From: Tillandsia leiboldiana
Lineage: Eukaryota; Streptophyta; Magnoliopsida; Poales; Bromeliaceae
Length of the DNA: 64,000 bases
Assembly (NCBI GenBank): GCA_029204045.2
Contig: CM055074.1
Span: forward strand, 17,845,164 to 17,909,163
Direction: 5' to 3'
In this document: positions 56,974 through 64,000 of the stretch, piece by piece
Layout: each line of letters begins with the position of its first letter
Position numbering within the stretch: the stretch's first letter is position 1
Made by a program: the position numbers and the translations under genes
The notes under the pieces: generated by a model
Databases searched by the model: none
Told to the model about the DNA's origin: nothing
Seen by the model: the letters and a program-made list of their open reading frames with translations, nothing else

Positions 56974-58311
56974 TGTTACGGAATTTGAGTTGGCGTAGTT
57001 TCGTGAAAGTTTCAAGTCCTGAAGATTGAAGGTGAAGAAAGTTGGATCTTTTAACTCAATCTCAAGAAAGAAGAATTCAAAAGGATCAGGTATGTTTAAC
57101 TAAAGATTTTGTGTGATCCGAATACTTCTTGTAGTGTAGAAACACTTGGAAGAATCTTTCATTGCATAAAAATCAAAAACTGGACTTGGGACATGTTCAG
57201 GATCCGGATCAGGTTGTTCGATCCGGATCCCGAAGGTGGTTCGTTCATACATCTGTTCAATCCGGATCGTAGTCTCTTGATCCGGATCCCGAACGTTGAG
57301 TTTACCATCTTCCTTGAACGATCCGGATCAGGCTTCGCAATCCGGATCCCGAACGTTGATGTTTGGTGAACTGTATGAACGATCCGGATCAAGCACTTCG
57401 ATCCGGATCCCGAACCTTCGTTTTTCTGGAATTGGCTGAATCGTTATGACGATCCGGATCACAGCTAACACGATCCGGATCGCCGTTCGTAAAATTTCCA
57501 GAAATGGCAGGTTTTTGATTCTTATCTCCTTCCTAGGGTTTCTAACCTATAAATAGACCCTATGACTCTTTTTCTAGGGTTAATCCACATAGCCGTCATT
57601 TTCATATATCATCTTATACGGCTCTAGATCCACATATAGAGAAGAAAGGAATTCATTAGAGAATACTCTATGTTTCTTCATCTATATTGATTAGTTTGAT
57701 TCTAGGTTTTCATACTCACATCTTGAGTTGAATCAAACTAATGAATACTTAGATGGTATTTCCGATCTATCTTTGATCTAAGTATTCGGCGGATCATCAC
57801 CACCCAAAACAACGATTTACCCCAAAAATCGGCGCGTGGATTCGCGTGTCCTTGTGGATTCAAGGTTCAACCGCTCTCGTGGATTCGGAGCGAGGCACGT
57901 TCGTGGATTCGAAGGGTGCTATTGGGTGAAGACCGTGGATTCGGTCGGACGTCGTGGATTCGACGTTGGACGCCGTGGATTCGGCGTTGGGCGCAGATCG
58001 TGGATTCGAGAAGCGTCGCGGAGCGAGCGGAGAAGATCCTCTAGGAGCGTATGGAAAAGGTTGAGTCGTAAGTGTGTACGGTAAATCACCTTGTACGTGT
58101 TTTAATTCTAGTGGATTTCTGCCGTGTTATCGGTCCCGTGGTTTTTTACTCCGGTGATGGAGTTTTCCACGTAAAAATCTTGCGTATTATTTTTATTTCC
58201 GCATTGGGTTTTTATCGCAACGATTTTTTGAGTGTTTATGCGTTTACACCTATTCACCCCCCTCTAGGTGTTTTTCCCCCTATTTAGATCCTTATTACAT
58301 ATAACCCAACA
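56974..58311 (+). repeat. 3' LTR of the Sirevirus
   Basis: Same length as the 5' LTR with six differences by eye: five T/C changes and one A/T. It carries the same palindrome and hairpin arrays at +9467. Confidence 0.95.
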
Positions 58312-58316
58312 TGATC

Positions 58317-60332
58317 TGCCTGTATCTGTGATCTGATCCTCTCCAAGTGGGGGTCCTCACTCTGTGTCTCCCTGATCCTGTCCAACAGAGTGGGCTGCAA
58401 GACCATAGACATAAGTCTAGCAGAGACCCTAGGGGATACTACCTCAATCTGAAGTCGCCTCATCTGCTCAATCAGCGGTGCCTGCTGTGTGATCAACATG
58501 CTCAAACTCTGCGCTGACCTCCGACTCAAAGCATCTGCTACAACATTGGCCTTGCCGGGATGATAAAGGATACTCACATCGTAGTCCTTTAATAGCTCCA
58601 ACCACCGGCGTTGCCTCAGATTCAGTTCCTTTTGTGTAAACAAATACTTCAAGCTTTTATGATTCGTGTAGATCTCGCAATGCTCACCGTAGAGGTAATG
58701 CCGTCACAGCTTCAACGCGAACACCACAGCCGCAAGCTCCAAATCATGAGTAGGGTAATTCTTCTCATAATCCTTTAATTGCCGTGAAGCATAAGCAATT
58801 ACCCTACCATGCTACATCAAAACACAACCCAATCCGCTGTGAGAGGCGTCACTATAAATCACGAATCCATCTCCCATCACTGGCAGTGTAAGAACTGGCG
58901 CTGAAATCAGTCTCCTCTTCAGCTCCTCAAAACTCTGCTGGCACTGCTCAGTCCAAATAAACCTCATCCCCTTCCTAGTCAAATAGGTCAGGAGAGTAGA
59001 GAGCTTCGCAAAGCCCTCTACGAACCGACGGTAGTAGCCTGCCAAGCCCAGAAAGCTCCGGACCTCTGTAACCGTCGTCGGTCTCGGCCAATCCCGAACT
59101 GTATCAATCTTCGTCGGGTCAACTGCCACTCCTGCGGCTGATACTATGTGGCCCAAGAATGCAACCTCCCGAAGCCAGAACTCGCACTTTTTAAGCTTGG
59201 CATACAGCTTCCTCTCACGAAGAAGCAGCAGCACTATCCTCAAGTGCTCCTCGTGCTCCACATCGCTCCGGGAGTAGATCAAGATGTCGTCGATGAATAC
59301 GACCACAAAAAGGTCCAAGTACGGCTGGAATACCCGGTTCATCAAGTCCATAAATGCAGCAGGGGCATTAGTCAAACCAAACGGCATAACCGTGAACTCA
59401 TAATGCCCATACCGGGATCGAAAAGCCGTCTTGGGGATGTCCTCGGCCCTCACCCTCAACTGGTGGTAACCTGACTGAAGATCGATCTTCGAAAACACTG
59501 AGGCTCTCTGCAACTGGTCGAATAAATCATCTATCCGTGGTAGGGGATACTTGTTCCGGATGGTCACTTTATTCAACTCCCGGTAATCCACACACAAACG
59601 AAGCGACCCATCCTTCTTCTTCACAAATAAAACTGGCGCTCCCCACGGAGAAACACTGGGCCTAACAAAGCCCCTGTCCATCATATCCTGAAGCTGGGTC
59701 TTCAACTCCCTCAACTCGGCAGGTGCCATCCTATAAGGCGCATTTGAGATTGGTGCGGTTCCTGGTACCACATCAATCACAAACTCTATCTCCCTCTCCG
59801 GCGGCATAGTCGTCAACTCAGGGGGAAACACATCTGGGAACTCGTGGACAACAGGAATATCCTCGAGTCCCAGTGCCGCCGTAGGCATCTCCACAATCGT
59901 CACCAAGAAAGCGGTGCAGCCTCTACTCATCATCCGCCTAGCCCTCGCCGAACAAACAGTCATCGCAAAGAAGGTGCTCTGGCAGCCTCTGAAAACGAAC
60001 TCCTCCTGTCCAGGCTCGCGGAGGGTCACCGTCCTCTCTCTGCAGTCTATAGTAGCATAGTACCTCGACAACCAATCCATACCAAGTACGACATCGAAAT
60101 CCTGGAGCTGCCGCAAGACAAGCAAGTCTGCCGGCAAAATCCAGGATCCCAACTGCACAGGGCAATCCCTACAATACTCCTCGACATGCAAGACATGATC
60201 TGGTATCTGAACCTCTAATGCATGCGATAAAGAAACTACCTCTATACCATGTAGGGATGCAAATGCTCTACTGATAAATGAATGCGATGCACCGGTATCA
60301 AAAAGAGTACGAGTACGAACTGCAGAAATCAA
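58317..60332 (-). pseudogene. Gypsy pol, protease-RT-RNase H half, two stop codons
   Basis: Minus-strand frame continuous with the zinc-knuckle region upstream. The protease motif is LFDTGASHSFIS. Reverse transcriptase shows YPLPRIDDLFDQL, FSKIDLQSGYHQLRV, MPFGLTNAPAAFM and the catalytic FIDDILIY (about 59277-59294). RNase H begins FVIYSDASHSGLGCVLM and is then cut by TAG at 58812-58814 and TGA at 58704-58706. Family alignments expect Gln (CAG) and Trp (TGG) there, so both stops fit C-to-T or G-to-A change. After the stops the frame continues (KYLFTQKELNLRQRRWLELL, YHPGKANVVADALSRR) up to the Sirevirus insertion. The 60332 boundary is only a codon position; no separate start is implied. Confidence 0.92.
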
Positions 60333-61765
60333 AATAATACCTGCGACGACATGCTCTGCTGCTGTAGCATCCTCAACCTGAGCGGCATAGACTCGACCGC
60401 TCGGTACCGGGGGACGTCGCTCTGGCTGTCGCGAGGACGATGAAGCAAGATCTGGCCTACCGTAGGCCGCCGAAGGTCCTGCCGACTGACGAGGAACAAA
60501 GGGTGCTGAAGCTGAGGAAGGAGCTGGATAACCTGCTCTGGGGCACGCCCTCGCGAAGTGACCGGTCTGCCCGCAACGGAAACAACGACCCTGACTCTGC
60601 GGGCACAGGGTCAGTGGGTGCGGTCCCCCACAAATGATACAACGGTCAGGGCGCGGCTGCCGCGAAGTCTGCTGCTGCTGCGAAGACTGCTGCTGTCGAG
60701 GTGGTTGACGCTGCTGCTGCTGAGACTGACGAGATGCCCCAGATCTCTGCCGCCCCTGATACCCCCGTCCCTGAGAGTAGGAACGGGAAGGTCTCGGGGG
60801 TCCTGTCTACTCGACTGCCCCTCCTCAAACAGCGCCGGGCGCTTCGCCCCAGGAGTCACTACGGGGGCTGGAGCCACCTCTGCCATCACGGCCTCTCCAC
60901 ACTCAACATATAATGCCTGCTCCATCGAGGCCTCCAAAGTCTGCAATCTGCGGGAGCGAACAAGCTGATAGATGTCTCGACGCAACCCTCTCTCAAACAT
61001 GTAAATCTTGTGGGTCTCATCTCTGGCCACATGGGGCAAACAAGCCAACAGCTGATTGAAGTCAGCTATGTACATGTGCACGGGCCTATCTCCCTGGCGG
61101 AGATTCTTCAGCTGCTCCTCTAGTCTCTGCCGAACACTCTCAAGAAAGAAGGCCCCAAGAAGCATACTGCGAAACTCTGCCCATGAGAGAAGCTGCGTCC
61201 CAGGCGGACCAGCGGGTCGCACACGCCGCCACCAGGCCTCGGCGTTGCTCTCCAAAAAGTGCGTAGCCAACAGAACTCGAAACCTCTCATCAATAAATAG
61301 ACTCTCAAAATGACGCTCCATGGCCGTAATCCAAGACTCGGCCTCCCACGGCTCAGCACTCATACCAGAAAAATGGGGTGGATCAAACTGGCGGAACCTC
61401 ATCAAAAGATCCACCACCGCCCGCTGCTCTGCCGAAGTCAACAATCCCGTCATCCCAGACGGTGGCCTACTAGAAACCGGCTCAACCGGAACTGCTGGTG
61501 CAGGCTGAACAACAGGGGGCGCCACTACAGGCGAAGAAGGCACCGGCGAACTCTCAGGGGGTACTACAGCCGGCTGTGCCCTCTGCTCCATCATGAGCGT
61601 CAACCGACCCACTGCCTCCTCCTGACGCCGAGACGCCTCAGCCAACAGTGCCATCTGGGCACGGAGCTCCTGAACCTCCCTCTACTGTCCCTGCCCCGAG
61701 TCCTCCTGCTCGGGCTCAGAGGAAGAAGGCTGCGAACGCGTCACCATCGAGCGTCGAGGAGGCAT
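60333..61765 (-). pseudogene. Gypsy gag with early stop and frameshift
   Basis: The start is ATG at 61765-61763 (MPPRRSMVTRSQ), homologous to the gag start at 703. TAG at 61684-61682 stops it after 27 codons; CAG is the likely parent. The frame continues into the capsid-type gag domain (FDPPHFSGMSAEPWEAESWI, LLATHFLESNAEAWW, RQGDRPVHMYIADFNQLLAC). Near 60800 the frame shifts by one. The following Gln/Ser-rich linker and two cysteine modules (CIICGGPHPLTLC and CFRCGQTGHFARAC, about 60542-60640) are in the pol frame. Gag packages the element RNA into particles. This copy cannot make full-length Gag. Confidence 0.88.
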
Positions 61766-62064
61766 CCCCACCTGAAGGACAAAGCAAACAATCAGAACCC
61801 AAATCAACACTCGACCCAATCTAGCGAAAGTCAAAAGGCATGTCCCCCTTCCCGAAGTACTATGTTGTCTGCAGCCAACATAGTTGCCACCGAAGGAAGA
61901 CATGTCAATCACTCATCCCGAACCGCTCGGGAGAGTTAGAAATCCAATCAGGACTCCCGCTAAAAATCACGGCTCTCACGCGAGTCATCCTAGGGTCCAA
62001 CCACAAGCCTAGGGTTCCTAAGTCCTCCAAGACCTACATCCTAGGCTCTGATACCACTCTAATC
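61766..62064 (-). promoter_or_regulatory. Gypsy leader with primer-binding site
   Basis: TGGTATCAGAGC on the minus strand (62045-62056) is the Met-tRNA primer-binding site, 8 nt from the LTR end. The rest is homologous to 704-991. Confidence 0.88.
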
Positions 62065-64000
62065 TGTCACGCCCCGGGGTCGATACTGCGACCGGGGCTC
62101 GCCAACAGATCCGCCGACCATACGGGAAGCCCCGTATAGACGTAGCGACTAACCTGCAAAGAAACATCTATACTAGCAGATATCAGAGATGAAATAGTAA
62201 AAGCTGAAATAAAAGACATAAAATACAACTACATCTCACAAATATACAGACCATCCTCACCAGAATACAAGAGTCTCTCAGAATAGCAGAAAAGAAAGGT
62301 ACAACTCGATACCTCACTACACAAGTCACTCGACATAACACACTCCAAAATAGTACAGGGGTACATCTACTCTCACTCAGAGGATGACAGGAAGGGATCT
62401 ATCTCGCGACTCCCTTACCTCGGTCTGAAAAAGCTGGATCAGCAACTGGAGCCGCAGGAACCGGAGCAGAAGTCCCTGGGGAGAAGACACCACGACGGGT
62501 GTGAGAACTACATCCCACAGTAGTTCTCAGTGGGTGCCGCCAACAAGCCCGACGGTCTGCCCACTAAGTCTACTAGAGGCATAAAGTAACATATGCAGTG
62601 CTGTAAGGAAAGCTGGGAAAAGTAACTCTACAGCTACTATGCCTCTATCTAGATGCTCAAAGAGTGGAACAGAAAGAACATGATGCCACAACTAACTCTC
62701 ATCTGTGATCACCCAATCTAAACTGACTGCCTCCTCGGGTCCAGTCAAACCTGCGCCAACCTACTGCCGTTACGTCCCGGAGGAGCGGACTTACGTAGGA
62801 CGTCCATGACCGCCAAAACTAGCTCAGCCAGAGGGACAAATGCAACGACAAGTCGCGATAGAAAAGCTCAATCTCACGCCGGTACAACAACCCGGTCTCG
62901 CCTACTCCGGAGTGGCACTCGAGGGGAGCAACCCGCTCGAGTCAAAAGTAACCCATATCAAGTATCTCTGTAAAGTATCTATGTCAAGCTCAAATGTGGC
63001 TCATGCAGGCTATGATCCAAATCCTCGATCAACAAGATCGGCTAACCAACAAAATCACTGTCTCACTCACTGGCTGGAATCTACACAGCTGAGACTCACT
63101 GTCACTCTGACAGCTCCCAAGAACCCAGATCTACCATCACTATCACTCTCCCAAAGAAATCAGATCTACAGACTGCTATCAACTTCACTCGATCCCTAGA
63201 CACGAGTGCAAATGCATCCCACAACCACCCGACCTCCAGCCCACAACCCGGGCGAGAAAAGCTAAGTCCAGAATGACAAGTATAACGGTGATGTGGAAAA
63301 AGTCTAGAGCAATAAAAGAAACCTAGCTCAAGTTGAAGTTTTCTACAGTCTGGCTGAACATGATACATATGACAGGGGTGCTAGGTCAAGTTCCAAGATT
63401 CAAAACATAACAAGATGTAGGAAACACAATAAAATCACAAGATTCAGCGACTGATATCAAGAGTAACAACATTCAGTTTCCACATGCTTTTTAGTCCAAT
63501 TACTAACATGCATGATCCTACATACAAAGAATAAGCACGCAATCCACAGATCTTGGAAGCAAAGTCACCCACCTGAACGTGCTAACTGTCCGGAGTCGTA
63601 CAGCTGAGAATACCCAGAAACAGAAACTCAATACATCCACCAAGCCAACAGTATAGTAGCAGTGCTCAAAACATCCTGGGTACAAAATACATTCCAAAAA
63701 TTACACTTAATTCCACAACTTTCCAAATGTACAAAATCTGCGGTGAACAGTCCTCTTTCTGCGAAAATTTCACCTGTAAAACAATCTCCAAAAATTCCAG
63801 TAAAAATATGAAGGCGATCCTCGTGAAGAGTAGATGTCGATAGAGTCCTGAATCGTCAAAATCCTATGTCCGGCTGTGGAGATAAAAATCCGAGAAGTAG
63901 GTGCTGTCCAAACCAACCATCAGCCGCAAAGGGGGGTTAAAATGTACCCAAAACCCTAGTAAAAGCTCAAATATGGAAAGAGTGACCAACACGAAATCTG
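62065..64000 (-). repeat. 5' LTR of the Gypsy element, cut by the window end
   Basis: It matches 42906-44841 base for base in length, with about five mismatches: near the 'gacctggg' start, two in 'agctgaaatggt', one in 'gcatgaag' and one in 'gagttaaaag'. The remaining 1.24 kb (U3) lies beyond the window. Confidence 0.95.

Larger units (their letters stand above)
47507..58311 (+). mobile_element. Complete Sirevirus-type Ty1/Copia retrotransposon
   Basis: LTRs at 47507-48844 and 56974-58311 are both 1338 bp and start TGTTACGG and end CCCAACA. The TSD is TGATC at 47502-47506 and 58312-58316. The order is LTR, PBS, gag-pol, 3' region with env-like frame, PPT, LTR. Two Gag-side zinc knuckles, a long coiled-coil-rich Gag, an extra 3' frame, long LTRs and several PPT-like motifs (54341, 56396, 56962) point to the Sirevirus (SIRE/Maximus) lineage. 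I count six LTR mismatches. A 100-N assembly gap lies at 56612-56711. It sits in the pol gene of the Gypsy element in opposite orientation. Confidence 0.95.
42906..64000 (-). mobile_element. Near-complete Del/Tekay-type Ty3/Gypsy retrotransposon, interrupted by a Sirevirus
   Basis: Order on the minus strand: 5' LTR (from beyond the window to 62065), primer-binding site, gag, protease, reverse transcriptase, RNase H, [Sirevirus 47507-58311], integrase with a chromodomain-like tail, PPT, 3' LTR (46081-42906). Without the insert the internal part is about 5.2 kb. LTRs can be compared over 1936 bp with no net indel and about five mismatches by eye. Integrase after RNase H, a PPT of GTGGGGGAGG type and 3.2-kb LTRs fit the Del/Tekay chromoviruses. 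The element is defective: stop codons in gag and RNase H, a frameshift in gag and the nested insertion. Confidence 0.93.

Overview
This is nuclear DNA from a flowering plant. It holds spliced genes with GT-AG introns, plant-specific protein families and dense LTR retrotransposons. Low-GC introns, a Del/Tekay-type Ty3/Gypsy element with 3.2-kb LTRs and a Sirevirus-type Ty1/Copia element suggest a monocot outside the grasses, but the window alone cannot fix the species.

Layout. Positions 1-6357 are Gypsy remains: a partial gag on the minus strand, its primer-binding site, a 3.2-kb LTR and a second truncated LTR. Positions 8.9-36.5 kb are the gene island, with three minus-strand genes whose exons can be joined in phase. 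They are a Casparian-strip membrane protein (CASP; 3 exons, 246 aa), a VAMP714-like longin R-SNARE (4 exons, 220 aa) and SPINDLY, the TPR-containing O-glycosyltransferase (17 coding exons, 889 aa, plus a probable non-coding leader exon). The SPINDLY introns carry several small transposons with recognisable target-site duplications (TSDs) and a TRIM element. Between VAMP714 and SPINDLY lie an AT-rich block, a polypyrimidine tract and a short retro-insertion with a 63-nt T run.

Positions 38.1-64 kb are a nested stack of retrotransposons. It starts with a Gypsy LTR piece, a Sirevirus LTR and a third LTR piece that contains a perfect Cassandra-type TRIM (identical 177-bp LTRs carrying a 5S rRNA-like promoter, TSD CCAAC). 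Then comes a nearly complete minus-strand Gypsy element (3' LTR 42906-46081, 5' LTR from 62065 running off the window). Its pol frame is split by a complete 10.8-kb Sirevirus (47507-58311, TSD TGATC, 1338-bp LTRs).

The most unusual signals are regulatory. (1) The U3 regions of the Gypsy LTRs carry arrays of CCAAT-N10-CACGTG, the spacing of the plant ER-stress element ERSE-I. (2) The Sirevirus LTR leader holds an array of small hairpins with a constant 8-nt loop and changing, complementary stems; a diverged LTR in the same window repeats the design. (3) Palindromes with a CCGG core sit in the Sirevirus U3 and again inside the element, ahead of a TATA-like box, an intron and the env-like reading frame, which looks like a second internal promoter. 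(4) Two TRIMs share an internal domain but have unrelated LTR bodies.
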